From Carnegiea gigantea (Eukaryota > Streptophyta > Magnoliopsida > Caryophyllales > Cactaceae): a stretch of 64,000 nucleotides of DNA. Made by a program: the position numbers and the translations under genes. Location: positions 33,501 through 97,500 of the forward strand of contig JAKOGI010001252.1 in NCBI GenBank assembly GCA_029747015.1, given 5' to 3'. How positions within the stretch are numbered: the stretch's first letter is position 1; each line of letters starts with the position of its first letter. Positions 52,787 through 64,000 of the stretch are shown one piece after another. The notes under the pieces were generated by a model. The model was not told the DNA's origin, made no database searches, and worked only from the letters and a program-made list of their open reading frames with translations.

Positions 52787-54252
52787 TGTTAGATTTGAGA
52801 GTACACAAAGACAAGAGGGGGGTGAATTGTGTTGGCAAATTTTCGCAGTTTCTGGGAACAAGCTTGGAACTTGTTTGGACGGACTGTTTGTAACGTGTAC
52901 AGAAGGTGTAAAACAGCAGAAATAAGTGAAAAGTGAGAACACAAGATTTTTACGTGGAAACACCTCGAGCCCAACCGAGGCGAAAACCACGACCTACCCC
53001 AGTAGGATTTTTCACACACTTCCACTAAACGGGCTAAACACGTTACAAAGGTAACCTTCTCTGTTACAATTGCAACACACGTAACTGTCTACCCTTAGAC
53101 TAGTTACACACTACGTCCGAGTCTCCCTGACTTGGACACACTCACGTAATTGTCTTCCTAAGACAAATTACACGTCCAAAGCCTCCCTAGGCTTGGACAC
53201 ACTCAACTCTCACTTTGATGAAAGAAGAGAATAAAAATACACCTCACTTTTGTGCTTCTAGCTAAGCGAATGTAAGGTACAATTTTGCTCCTAGTATGCC
53301 AAGGAAGATGACTCAATTTTCACACACACTTTGATGGTTTTTCTGAAAATATGATTTGCAAGTTAAATCCCTAGAAAAACCGTGTAAGAACTTTCTCAAA
53401 AATATTTATGAAAATCGTGTGCAAAACCGTGTGAAGTCCTATTTTATGTGGAGGTGGAGAAGCTCCTTAAATAGTAGAGGGCAACAAGATCTTTGTGTGC
53501 TTGAGCCATAAGTATAAGATCTTTTTTCTCCTAAAAAGATTATGGAAGTGACTTAAAATTTTCAGTAGCCAAATCCTGAAATTTCTTATCTTCTCATTCA
53601 TATTCCAAAAATAAGAGTTTGATTTATTTTGTAAAAGATTTTCCCTAAAAGCTAGACTCAAAATCTCCACAATATATTTTCAAAGCCAAAGATTAACTTA
53701 TCCTGGGTTTAATGATAACAGAAAATTTATCTCAAATAATTTCAAAAACGTCAGCCCAAGATTTGGAAAAAACTGTGAAAAATCGTTTTGGCTTGAAAAC
53801 AGTCTGAACCCTGATCTCAGAACTGATCTGAGACATTGTTCTTAAAAATCATTCAAAGTAAATGTTAAATCGTGTTCTTCCAAGTGGCATATTAACAAGA
53901 ATCTAAGAAAATAAAACCTATGACAGACCAAGACTCTTGTTGAATCAACCGGACAACATCTATAGGATCTTGACTTGTTACTTCAATGCTGTGGTGTTTA
54001 CTCAGAACTGTTTCCTGAGCTGTTCCTGGAGTTCTTCATGTCTCTGATGCGCTTTGAGTTCTTTGCCATTCAGCTGTTCTGAGAAACTGTTCTTAAGACC
54101 TGTTCTCGACCATGGTTAATCAAGCAATTTCAAAGTTTTCCAAACAGTACTTGGGACCTGTTTGAACAACACACTCAAGTGTATATTCCATTTGTGTTTG
54201 TTATCATCAAAACCTTACATTACATAAGGATGGGGTCAACAATTTTCCAACA
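52787..54252 (-). repeat. 5' LTR of the Sirevirus-like element (1466 bp)
   Basis: On the plus strand it starts TGTTAGATTTGAGAG and ends TTTTCCAACA, followed by the GAATT duplication. On the minus strand a TATA-like CTATTTAAGG at about 53466-53475 is the likely promoter. A few point differences to the 3' LTR are visible, for example at the positions equal to 43307, 43370 and 43396. Confidence 0.95.
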
Positions 54253-55411
54253 GAATTATATTACAATAGCGCTGTCATTCAGATCAAAGCTGTGACAATA
54301 TATACATTTGTCAACTCTTTTGATCTTATCTACTGCCTATAATCTGATGCTAGCAACGCTTATCGATTTTCCACATTCGAGTAGGAATCTAAACAAAGAA
54401 GAAGAAAAATATAGTGAGTTTCTTTATCTTCTTAACCCCAACGACAAACTGCAAAGTGTTTCAGATTTCCATAAAACCATGGTTGTTAGATTCAGCGGCA
54501 TCGACATCGGGATGATATAGCTTTGCTAACTAATTTTTAATATGTTGTCTTAATCTTCAAACCATATGTCACTACCTTAATCTTTGAACCATATGTTGAG
54601 AAAATAGACACGGAAGAGAGAAAGAGTGTGAGAGACCATGTGAAAGCCAAAGAAACGTAAAATCAACTTACGCTCTATTCAAAGTGTTCTTTCATTCTAG
54701 GAAAAATGATTTTCCCCTGAAAACAAATTTTCCCTCCTTGTTTTACCAAACACCGTTCAATAAGAAAATTATTTTTTAAAAAAATGATTTTCACCCCTAC
54801 CAAACACACCCTAAGTCATCCGTGGTAGAATCTTTACTGAACGCTCGTGGAAACATTGATTTTTAAATTGAATGAGTCAAAGTACACCATCCATATGAAT
54901 TGTTAGCAGTCACCATCATAATTACCATCCAAATAGAATGCTAAGTTACCCATGCATTCAAAGGATGTGTGCGCAAGGCATGGTGAGCTTTGCTCTTAAT
55001 AAACCTCAATAGAGAGCATTTGAGTGGGCATAGAAATAAGTACTTGATTAAGATGTTTGCACTTAATTAACGATGTGACTTATTTCTTGTGCTTAGATGT
55101 TTCTATTTGATGAGGTTTACCTAGAAAGTGTGAAGTTTGATCGCTTCTGTCAAGCTTGGGCTTGGCTTTAAAATGGATACGAGACACATGGTCATTAATA
55201 GTGTCAAATTATTATGTGATTTGGGAAGTCTTTTGTGTAGCTTAGATACAAATGGTCAAAGATAATAGCGGATTCAAAGCATAGCCTACCATGTTATCCT
55301 GATCATTTACGGACATGTCACTTAGATGGGGGTTCAATCACAAGATACCTCCATTTATGCATAAGACCTCTAAAAATTTAGGAAACCATTTGTCGTGGAA
55401 TGGTGGGAGAT

Positions 55412-55981
55412 TGTTGGCGTAATTTTCATAAAAATAGAAATTTAATAAAATAATTATTTCCATAAAAATGGTTATGGAAATATATTTTTGAATTATGCCT
55501 AATTAGTAATTAGTTATCTTGATATTTAATTATTACAATGGACCTTTTAGTAAATAATTAATTTAATTAATTATTTATAAAGAGGTATTAGTTTGGCTAA
55601 TTAATTAACTAATGCCTTTTGAAATAAATAATGAAAAGGTGTCCTTATTGAAGAGGTATGATGAACTCTATAAATATGAAGCACATTAGCATGCATTGCT
55701 ATGCATTGATGGGCTTGATCAAGAAAGTAGTACTAACACCATAATCCATAGAATTTCTATTATGTCTTAGAGATTTAGGATTCCATCTTCGTGAGGTACA
55801 ACATATTGATAGGGAGGCTTCTTTCTATCCGAAGGACAGATTCCAGTATGCCCTATTGCATGTGGGGGCGAATAGAGGCGTTAGGAACAATGTACTTACA
55901 CCTCCTAAAAGGCTCTGTAATTTAGCACTGGGTTTGTTTTTTGACACTGATATATTTATCTATCAATCCAAACTTACACCA
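55412..55981 (+). repeat. 3' LTR of the old element
   Basis: It starts TGTTGGCGTAATTTTCATA and ends CAAACTTACACCA, and aligns along its length with 37035-37611. It is directly preceded by the polypurine tract TGGTGGGAGAT and followed by the ACTTC duplication. Confidence 0.88.
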
Positions 55982-55986
55982 ACTTC

Positions 55987-56777
55987 AATATAATTATTTG
56001 AGATTTTATCCAAATAAAACATAAATGTAAATTTATATTAAGAATCATGGGTCCATGAAGTATAGTGGAACATAGCTTACCTTTAAGTTACAAAGAGGTT
56101 GATTCCCCATATTGAAAATATTGGTACTAAGTTTCTATGCAAGCCCTAAGTCTCAAATGAAACAAATTGTTTCAGAAAAAAAAAAAAAAAAAAACAACTA
56201 GTGAGAAGACTAACTTTGTCCATTTTTATGTAGCTCTATTATGTTGGTTGAGAGTTTCCATATTTGTTACCTTAACCATCCAACTCATAAATAAAGTATG
56301 AGACAATGTTTTAGCTTGGATTGATTCAACTTCATACCTTATTTTCGTAAAAAAAACAAAACCACACTTAAATTAAGAATTACAAAAATAACAGAGTGAT
56401 TTTCATCTAAACTATCTTGCATGAGATGACTTTTTATTAAGCATTACTGCATAATCAAACATATTCAATTCCCTACATTTTATGATGAACTATGTTATAA
56501 AAAATAATATAAAAACTGTTCACTTTAAACATTCAACAACAACTAGGTGATACCCTAGAGGTATAATTAATGGTTATACGAAAAACTCAAAAGGCTAAAA
56601 CGATATAGTGTTGCTTGGGGTAGGCTAGGTAAACAATGGTAGTCAAAAAGAAGGTTTCTTGTTTTTTTTTTTTTTTAATCTTTTGCTTTGATTTGCACAA
56701 AGATTGGTATTGGTACTTCCTGGAATGAATGCATTGCACAAAAGAATATTCTTAGTGGGGTATATACATTAGTGAGC
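55987..56777. other. AT-rich DNA without a supported gene
   Basis: Contains homopolymer runs (18 or more A at about 56178, and a T run at about 56660) and no coding frame or element that I can support. Confidence 0.5.
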
Positions 56778-57129
56778 TGTCACGGACAAGAGTCCCATAT
56801 CGAAAAGGATAAAAGGGTCCCTGGGCCTTATAAGTGGTGGCGCTGTAGCACCCATTAGACCGACCTTTTGAGAAGAAAGTAATGGCCTCGTGGCAAATGG
56901 TATAGAGTCAACCCAGACCTGACTCTGATGTCTCGCAAGCATTCTGATGAGCGGGGTAGGTAGGAGTCGCATTGGTGATGAGGGCATCACAGGATTGTGC
57001 GGGGAGAATTGTCACGGTAAGAATCTCACATCAGGAAAAGTGATGGAAGGATCCTGGGTTTTATAAGTTGTGGCGCTGCACACCCCATCTGACCGGCCTT
57101 TTAGGGGAGAGGGTAATCGCCTCATGATA
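56778..57129 (+). mobile_element. TRIM (miniature LTR retrotransposon), 352 bp
   Basis: Two short direct repeats, 56778-56895 (TGTCACGG ... CTCGTGGCA) and 57010-57129 (TGTCACGG ... CTCATGATA), share AAGTGATGG/AAGGATAAA, CTGGG.CTTATAAG and GACCG.CCTTTT stretches. After the first comes TGGTATAGAGTC at 56898, one base short of the initiator-Met primer site. Directly before the second is a polypurine tract, GTGCGGGGAGAAT. The interior is only about 114 bp and non-coding. All this fits a TRIM. A matching target duplication was not found (TGAGC against CTAAG). Confidence 0.8.
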
Positions 57130-58950
57130 CTAAGTATTCAATTTTTTTCCCCTTTCCTTAGGCATAGTGCAGTGTTATTGTTTCAGTTTTACAACCAAAG
57201 ACTTGGCCAATTTCCAATTACATTTGTCCGTTATAATGTTGGTCAACATGATGCAAATTCAGTTCTTCCCAAATCAGCCTAATTTCACTCAAGAGCCGTG
57301 GTCCAATATTTACAATGAGAAGGTTTGTAAATTTTTGTGATATATATTTCAAAGGTTATTTAGACTTTCTCTAAATTTTTTTTTTTTTTTCACAAGTGAG
57401 GACAATATTTTTTTCAGTGGAAAAGGACCTTACCAAAAATCTTATTTGAAACAAAATTGAGGATGTTATAATATGTTTTAAGAAGTTAGAGTTCTGTTTA
57501 AATTGTTTTTGGATAGTAAAATAGGAGATTATATTAGACTTTCATCAAAAATAATTACAAAAGATCAATGGAAGTCATTTCCATAATGGATACTAGCATC
57601 ATCCTTCGCTCAAATTCGAATACAAGATTTATAAGGCTGGAATGAGGATCATATGTGCTACTCTATTTTCCATCCCTCTTAACACAATTTCAAGCAAAAT
57701 AAGAGCTATTATCAACAAGCTAAGAATCTCTAACATGTAAAACCCAAAATAGAATAAAGTTGAGCCTTGTTACACAACTTAGAAATAATGAACAAAGATT
57801 CTTGTTAATTTTTTTATATAAATTAGGCCATACTAAAATGAGTCATGCATCTAAACTCAAATGAGATTCCAACTTGATACGGAGTAAACTTCAATCTAGA
57901 CCTACTTTCAAGGGCTAGGGTTTTTGAAGCAAGTAGCTCAATGTTACTCTAGGTCCAGGGCTAGGTCCTTCTAGGTCAATGTTGACGTGGAATGCTTAAG
58001 GAGGTTCCAGTAAGCTTAGGAAAGGTGATTAGTCAATTAGTAGCCCTAAATAGGAGCTTAGCCACTCTATCCTCTCTAAAACCACATCATAACTCATTTT
58101 CAATTTCTGGGTAGAACATTTCACCACATTTTTAGCTCAGTTTTGACCAGGTTATGGCTCCAATTTTATAAAATTATATATGGATGGATATCCCCAGATG
58201 TCTATTTTCCAACAAGCCTTGAATTGCATTTAGACTCCGAGTATTAAGAAAGCTATGGACTGTTAACCGAGTACGGGTTGGTCCATATTGGAAAAATGTA
58301 CGGCTTTAGTTTGGGCTTAATTGAGGAGAGTAAAGTTGTGATCTTGAGACTAATTAGCACAGGGAGATTTCATACGCACAAAGAAATATTCATCAAGTGG
58401 CAGCACCTCAATTGGTGAGTAAAGCCTTCTCAAAGCTCACTAGAAGATGAAGGATGATCCTAAAAAATATAGCTCATCTTGATTGTAATATATTAGGATC
58501 TTTGATTTATTTTTTCTAGGATATTTTGTAATTCCCTTAATGACCTACTTAACACACTAAATATACAGCTAATGTCCCCTAATTGGGTATTTAAAGACCT
58601 AATTACCTCCATGAAAATTCAAAATTGGTAAATGATATGTGAGCTTGAACTTGGTGCTTTTCTTAAAAATCTCAAATTCTTTATTTCTCTCTACAGGGTG
58701 GTGATTTGAGTTCATCCTTTTAGTCTAATTGTTAATGCTAAAGCTTTAGAGGGTTAGAGAGTGGGTTGATTTATCTCTTGGTTACCCATTTCAAGTATCG
58801 CTTCACCTTCATTTGAGGATTTCTTCTATTTGAAGATTCTTTCTCTCTTGGTTCATCTTTGGGAAGATTGATCTTTAACATCCTTTAGGATCAACTTCAT
58901 AGATTTTTCACCTTTTATTTGGTCAAATGAATTCAACATGCATCACAATC
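57130..58950. other. AT-rich DNA; possible decayed LINE RNase H remnant at about 57545-57745
   Basis: On the minus strand around 57600-57700, pieces such as NCVKRDGK and AHMILIPAL, with PYKSCIRI in another frame, loosely resemble the RNase H end of plant LINEs. The evidence is weak. The rest holds homopolymer runs and no frame of note. Confidence 0.3.
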
Positions 58951-58984
58951 CTAAAATCAATTAGCTATAAATAGAGTAACTCAC

Positions 58985-59205
58985 AAGCTTATATATATGC
59001 TTAAACCCTTTAATTTTATCCATGTGAGATAACATCCACTTTCATATTCTTTTATTTTATCAATGTAGGACAATACACACTTTCATATTCTTCACACGCC
59101 CCCCTCACGTGTGACTACTGACAATGACCGAATATGCGGCATGATCCTTACGGAGACATTAGCAAATTTGAGATCGGCACAACCTTGGCTCTAATACCAT
59201 GAAAC
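58985..59205 (-). mobile_element. Candidate degenerate TRIM-like element (primer site and polypurine tract)
   Basis: The minus strand has TGGTATTAGAGCC at 59191-59203, one base off the initiator-Met primer site. After a ~95-bp interior comes CACGTGAGGGGGGCG, a polypurine tract, followed by TGTGAAGAATATGAAAGTG as an LTR-like start. This LTR-like part contains a 46-bp internal repeat (GAATATGAAAGTG twice, GATAAAAT twice). The upstream LTR is not recognisable, so the element is incomplete or decayed. Confidence 0.4.
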
Positions 59206-61500
59206 AGTTCAATTAGTGAGAAAATCCTCAAGGCTCCTCACCTCATCGTGCAGTTCATTGATGTATAATGGAGAATGTACAATTCTATGCATACAAAATA
59301 GGAAACTACAAAAATACTATATCAACAAAGTTAGAAACTACAAGATATTGTACAATATTACGGCATAGCTGTCAAAATAAATTAGGAGTGAACCCTATTC
59401 ATAATAAATCTCCTTCAATGATCTACCTTCTGGTAGTCTTCTAGACTTAGAATAAGTTTTTTTAGCGATGCACTAGGTAAAAGGCAACAATAGCTCAAGG
59501 AGCTTCCATAACTAGGGCTCATCATGCTATACCTGAAGAGTTGCAAGAAAGCAAAAACCAGCAGTCGCTTGTGTAAACCTAAGCCATTGCCTAACTTAAC
59601 CAAATAAGTATGCTTCAGTGTATGAAATCTCGAGTACATGGAAACCACGGTTTGCTTTGAGCATGTCAAGATCACCTCGCCAAGTGAGTCCCCGACCGGG
59701 AATCCAAGTCCTCAACCTCAATCTCCAAACTTGCACTAAAATTACGCTTCTGTGATGCCCAACTAGTTAAACCCTTATTAAATTGTAATCATTAATCTTA
59801 ATATTGAAAATTAGCAGCAAGAAACATTTTTTATTGGACGATACGGTCGTTCCACGAGAGAAACAAGACTCAAATGAGTTTGCATAAATCTTCTTTAATT
59901 AATGTTTAAAACGTAAAATACAAGGTACCACATTTTCATTAAACAGTCATTGAAACCACCTATAGAAAGTAAACTTTATTCCTCTCATATGTAAGTTATA
60001 GGGTTTTTTTATATTTATCAAAATAGCAAAATCATTTTCAAACTTAGGATCTCTTAAAAATCAGGAAATGGTCAAATCTTCACAGCACTAATTTTAAAGT
60101 AACATGAGTTTAAAAATACGTTGGGTAAGGTTGATGCTAAACATGATTTTTTGCAAGCTTAGAATCAAAATAGAAAATGCATCGCTCAACGACATCATTT
60201 TTCATAAATCATGCTCAGTTAAACACACCCAACCTTGAATTATAACTTAGTTCTTGTAACACTCCTAATCCCTAATATCGGATTGTTCTAACTTAATAAC
60301 TTATTTACTTGTAGTTGCAGTAAAATCTTTTTGACTAGGGCTTACTGCCATTCCATAAAGAAACAAGGCTACATGAAACTACATGAATCGCTATGTGACC
60401 CACACAATCACCTGATTTCTAAACATTGAAAATAAGACATACATTTGACAACTTGTTCAATGCATAAAAACACTCATAAACTCAGCATACAACTACCAAG
60501 CAATAACGAATACAAAGTCCAAAAGAATATCACAATTAGCAAGTTTCCAGAGGTGTCAAGCCCATAAATTATTGTGACCACTTGGCTAGCTAATTTGAGC
60601 AAAATAAACTGCAATTCCGTTTATTTCTTGCTACCTTCTGGTTTGCCATGAGGTGGTTGTTCCTGATCTCTCACTAAAACAAAAAATATAAAAACGTTCA
60701 AATCATAAGCCTAAATTCAGCACATACATCCTATGCTGTAAAATAATTTTTGTATTCAGTTTAGTTCTGCGCCTGCATTTTCAAAACATTTTATTTGCAA
60801 ACAGGAGAGAGAGAATGTGTAATAAGTTTATTTACCGGTTATTCTCGTGAAGTGGACCCTTGTTGACGTCTGAAGCAATGTTGAGATAGGTACAGAACCT
60901 TCCAAGCCGATCGTGAAGCTTGAGTTGCAACCACGCGGGTAACTAAAGGGCGTGGACCCTGATGATTGATACTAGTAGGGGCCACTTATTTATGGGACCA
61001 AAATATTGTGCCAAATGATTCATTACATAACCATTACATGAATTTGGTTAGTTTGAGAAATGAGTTTTCGAAGAGTACAGGTAATGTACGTATCTGGTTC
61101 TTGAACTCTCTTTCCCTTTTTAATGAAAAACGTTCGTTGGCAGTTTGAAGCAACAGAGCTATTCCATTTTTGCTATAAATATGTAATTTTTATGATTAGT
61201 GCGAGATTAAGAAGTTTTATTAAATTGCATGACTTAATGAGTAATTTAATTCCTTGACTTTCTTTTAATGATTAGCATATCAATTATTATTAAATTAATT
61301 TGCTTCTATTTTATGTTTTGTTGTCCATTTCTTTCTTTAATCTTCTAATGCTTATTTAGTAGATTGTATAATAGCGTAATGGTGTGACTCGCATAGTGTT
61401 TATTAATAATATCAACGTTATCGTCTGTATCATTATAGTTATTAATGTAAGCTCGTTAATAATACTCACTTTATCTTGATTGCTAGTATTAACGACATTC
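59206..61500. other. AT-rich DNA; no gene supported, one terminal-exon-like stretch
   Basis: On the minus strand, 60925-60840 reads LEGSVPISTLLQTSTRVHFT and then a donor CCG|GTAAAT. About 160 bases on, an acceptor GTTTTAG joins in frame to VRDQEQPPHGKPEGSKK and a stop near 60625. I do not recognise the protein and find no upstream exons. A frame at 59415-59675 (minus) is also unrecognised. Confidence 0.25.
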
Positions 61501-61513
61501 TTATCACTATTGT

Positions 61514-61516
61514 CAC

Positions 61517-61559
<43 letters not shown>

Positions 61560-61612
61560 TATTATTATTATTATTATTATTATGTTGTTGTTGTTGTTGT
61601 GTTGTTGTTGCT
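61514..61612. repeat. (ATT)n then (GTT)n microsatellite
   Basis: About 20 ATT units with one interruption (ATATATT) pass directly into about 9 TTG units. Confidence 0.9.
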
Positions 61613-63055
61613 GCTAAAAGCTTATTAATACCGGTACTTTCATCGCACTTGTTGGTATAATGGTATTGTTAATAGTGTTATTATTAGAATTGTGGTTATA
61701 TTCTTATCATGTTTGTCATTATTATTTTAATTATTACCTTTTTAATAGCATAACATTATTGGCCGGTATTACATTTTAGGTAAGTTAGTCGTAACTCAAT
61801 TGCATAATGTGAAAGGCTTGGTTTCGAATCCACATCAAAGTCTTCTTTCATTCGTTCTTTTCCTTGCTAACACTAACCGTGTTACAATGCCATTAGTCCG
61901 TCCACAGTTAGTCCATCACTTGACCAAATTCAAAATGTGGACCTGCGAGAGTGTTAATCATACCACATTTAATGCAAGGTTATATTTCTTAACACGTCTA
62001 AATCCTTAAACTAATACTATCCAAATACAAACTTCATATATCATACATCTAGATAGCATCTATATCCTTGTTTCCATTGTTTTCATTTAACCGTCATTAA
62101 ACATCGCTTAGCTTCATTGTATCAATGAAATCAACTCGAATAAACCTCAAATCCTCAACCACCATACTTGTGGCCACAACACAATAATCATCGTACACAT
62201 ACATACCCTTTTTAATTCTCATTCAACATAATGAGACTCATCTAAGATCATTACAGCATGCCATCAAGCTTGAATTTCATCAAGTATCTAAACCAACCCA
62301 CCATATCCATGACATCACACCCACACATACAACATAATTCTATCTCATTATTTTCATTTACCTATAATTACATTCACTCAAACATCACTAAATCAACACA
62401 ATCAAGCATATGATTCCCATCCAACTCCCAAACCCTAAACTTATCATCACCCATTCAACAACCTCAATTAAAATTCAAAAAAAAAAACAATTACATTCAG
62501 GTAATCCAAATATAACACATCTACAAAAAATCATGATAAAAGCAATAAAAAATTCACTTATGAGGATTAGGGTTTTTCACCTTTACCACCAAAATAGACA
62601 AGTTAACTTGGAGGAGGGGAGATGGTGGTTGTGGTGCTCGTGATGGCAGAGGGGTGGCGAACGGGCAGCTTCCGATGGTGGCTATCGACATTAGAGATGC
62701 GGGGAGGCACAACAAATAGAACAGGGGGGTTCTGGGCAGTCATAGAAAGCAGGGGAGGTGGTTTTCAGGTCTTGGGGAAAATGTTGGGGGCTTTTAGCCT
62801 TATGGGTTTAGTTTTTGTTTCCCCGTTACTTAGTTCCTTTACTCCTTTTCTACATTAGCTTTTTAACTTACCTAGATTTTTCCAAATTGATCCTTATCAT
62901 CTTCTCTTATTTTTAAAATTTTTTTCCATCCATTACATATACTATAGATAATTGGGTCAATAATCTTGGCTAAAATTAATGAATTAAATTGTACATATTT
63001 AGATGTAAAGTTTGAAAGATGAAATTTTCATTTTAAATTAATTACTCCTTGCACT

Positions 63056-63058
<3 letters not shown>
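61613..63058. other. AT-rich DNA without a supported gene
   Basis: Contains a G-rich patch at about 62610-62790 with overlapping short frames (for example 62622-62858) of skewed composition. There is no recognisable domain, so I do not call a gene. Confidence 0.45.

Positions 63059-63136
<78 letters not shown>
63059..63136. repeat. (AT)n microsatellite, 78 bp, at a LINE 3' end
   Basis: A pure alternating TA run lies directly against the 3' end of the minus-strand LINE that starts at 63137. Confidence 0.95.
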
Positions 63137-63137
<1 letters not shown>

Positions 63138-64000
63138 CAGGAAAAATGGGTATATTAATTGGTTCCAACAAACTGTTTTGTACAACTGCTCGTCTCTCAA
63201 GTCATTTCTCTCATCTTATGAGCTTGTCTATACATTTGTCATATTTCCCTGTAATCCTATTAAGTGTGAGTATTCTCTATATAATATGATCCTTTGTATG
63301 CTTGCACTGAGTTTGGACTGGCAGCTGGTGATGAGAAATGATCTTCTCATTTCTTATTCTCCAAATCTGGTAAATTACAGCAGCTATAATGGCATAAGCT
63401 ATCATCCTCATCCCCCTGGAACCCTTTAATTTCCTTATGGAATGTAAGAATATGTCCATGCTGTTGGTGTCAATTGAGGATGACAACCATCTGTGTATGA
63501 CTTGCCAGTATTCCCTTGCCCATTTGCACTTGAAAAATAGATGGTTCATGTCTTCCTCTGCCTCACCACACAGTTCACATTTCAACTTAATCCCTTGGGT
63601 TGTGAACCTGGCCATTCTGCATTTGACTGGGAGTTTTTGATGCATGAAAAACCAAGTTGTAGAGGCATGTCTAGGTGTCACAATTCTCGCCCAAACTACC
63701 CTGCTTTATTCTCCCAGTCGCTAGTTATATCCTCTTTGAACTATGTAACTCTGGCCCCCTGCCTTTGCCAGATGTGTCTGTGGGTAACCCCCTGTTTAAA
63801 AAGATCCTTTGTTATCACCAATTTTTTTTTCAATACCAGCTGTACTCTGATGGAGCTTCGTAATCTCACCAGTCCAGCTGTTTCAAATATTTCCCATGCA
63901 CCCGTTTGACCCATAAAATGTCTTTCTTCATGGCCATGACCCATATTATCTTAGCTATGCTGGCTTTGTTCTAAGCTGCTAGATTTTTGAGTCCTATCCC
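63137..64000 (-). pseudogene. L1-type LINE C-terminus (runs off right edge)
   Basis: The minus strand reads, from the right edge, KASIAKIIWVMAMKKDILWV and EIFETAGLVRLRSSIRV in one frame, LFKQGVTHRHIWQRQGARVT, and then a 134-codon frame at 63681-63277. That frame contains STTWFFMHQKLPVKCRMARF, the zinc region CELCGEAEEDMNHLFFKC with WAREYWQVIHRWL, and IYQIWRIRNEKI. This is the usual end of a plant LINE ORF2. Frameshifts and stops separate the pieces, so it is decayed. Its 3' end abuts the AT microsatellite. Confidence 0.88.

Larger units (their letters stand above)
43284..54252 (-). mobile_element. Full-length Sirevirus-like Copia retrotransposon (10,969 bp)
   Basis: LTRs at 43284-44752 (3') and 52787-54252 (5') are flanked by identical GAATT (43279-43283 and 54253-54257). 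Primer site, gag with a long coiled-coil extension, protease, integrase, reverse transcriptase, RNase H, an extra ORF pair and a polypurine tract follow in order on the minus strand. The order, the gag extension, the WYVDSGCSRHMTG protease style and the extra ORF before the 3' LTR point to the Sirevirus (Maximus/SIRE) lineage, which is an inference. The LTRs differ at only about 4 of the first 150 positions, so the insertion is fairly young. Several nonsense codons and active-site changes make it inactive in itself. Confidence 0.94.
43033..54811. mobile_element. PIF/Harbinger-like element (MITE) split by the Sirevirus insertion
   Basis: The left end starts GGGTGTATTCGGTACGGTTG and then AAAATCATTTT. 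The right end, reversed, starts GGGTGTGTTTGGTAGGGGTG and then AAAATCATTTT. About 40 of the first 48 bases agree. The 3-bp flanks are TAA on both sides (43030-43032 and 54812-54814), as for PIF/Harbinger (Tourist-like) elements. Without the nested Copia the element is about 810 bp. Its right half has a short frame at 54308-54520 of unknown origin. Confidence 0.8.
37035..55981 (+). mobile_element. Old LTR retrotransposon without visible coding, host to several nested insertions
   Basis: LTRs at 37035-37611 and 55412-55981 are flanked by the identical five bases ACTTC (37030-37034 and 55982-55986), so they belong to one insertion nearly 19 kb across. A polypurine tract TGGTGGGAGAT at 55401-55411 directly precedes the right LTR and sets the plus orientation. 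Removing the nested CACTA-like and PIF-like/Sirevirus pieces leaves only about 2 kb of interior. That interior has no gag or pol similarity and no usual primer site after 37611, so it is a non-autonomous (LARD-like) or heavily deleted element. The LTRs differ at many positions, as expected for the oldest layer. Confidence 0.88.

Noticed and set aside
62410..62858. Two overlapping plus-strand frames with a G-rich middle
   Set aside because: Composition-driven, no recognisable motif and no support for splicing. Not called as a gene.

Overview
This window looks like nuclear DNA of a flowering plant, from an AT-rich genome crowded with transposons. The signs are plant Copia retrotransposons with initiator-tRNA-Met primer sites, L1-type and RTE-type LINEs, hAT/PIF/CACTA-type DNA elements, a TRIM, plant-type TTTAGGG repeats and one intron-rich plant gene. 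The species cannot be told from the sequence. No tRNA, rRNA, CRISPR array or bacterial-type operon was seen.

Layout. 1-1818: the 5' end (gag start, primer site and LTR) of a minus-strand Sirevirus-like Copia element that runs off the left edge. 1819-11200: a nest. A decayed minus-strand LINE (3317-4299 and 10647-11200) was split by a complete but dead Copia element (4300-10641, target duplication GTTGG). It was also entered by another LTR element (3' part 1819-3316), which itself carries a hAT-type MITE (2233-2831). 11201-14500: non-coding, with local duplications.

14548-34289 (minus strand) is the only host gene I can support: a MINDY-type deubiquitinase of 12 coding exons. The exon lengths sum to 2115 nt with every splice phase agreeing, giving 704 aa. 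Its last intron is about 11.5 kb and holds an L1 fragment, an RTE LINE with a TTG-repeat tail, and about 700 bp of GT/AT microsatellite. Another intron holds a 5'-truncated LINE with a 16-bp target duplication.

34290-37034: promoter flank and AT-rich minisatellite. 37035-55981: an old LTR element without visible coding (target duplication ACTTC). It contains a CACTA-like element with an interstitial telomeric tract (about 37778-41790), a hAT-like MITE candidate, and a PIF/Harbinger-like element (43033-54811, duplication TAA). The last is split by a nearly intact Sirevirus-like Copia (43284-54252, duplication GAATT) that carries an extra ORF pair after pol.

55982-64000: mostly featureless AT-rich DNA with a 352-bp TRIM (56778-57129), degenerate retroelement scraps, microsatellites, and the 3' part of another LINE running off the right edge. 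The transposon genes do not form a pathway. Their boundaries give a relative insertion order, while the deubiquitinase is the one gene likely to serve the host.
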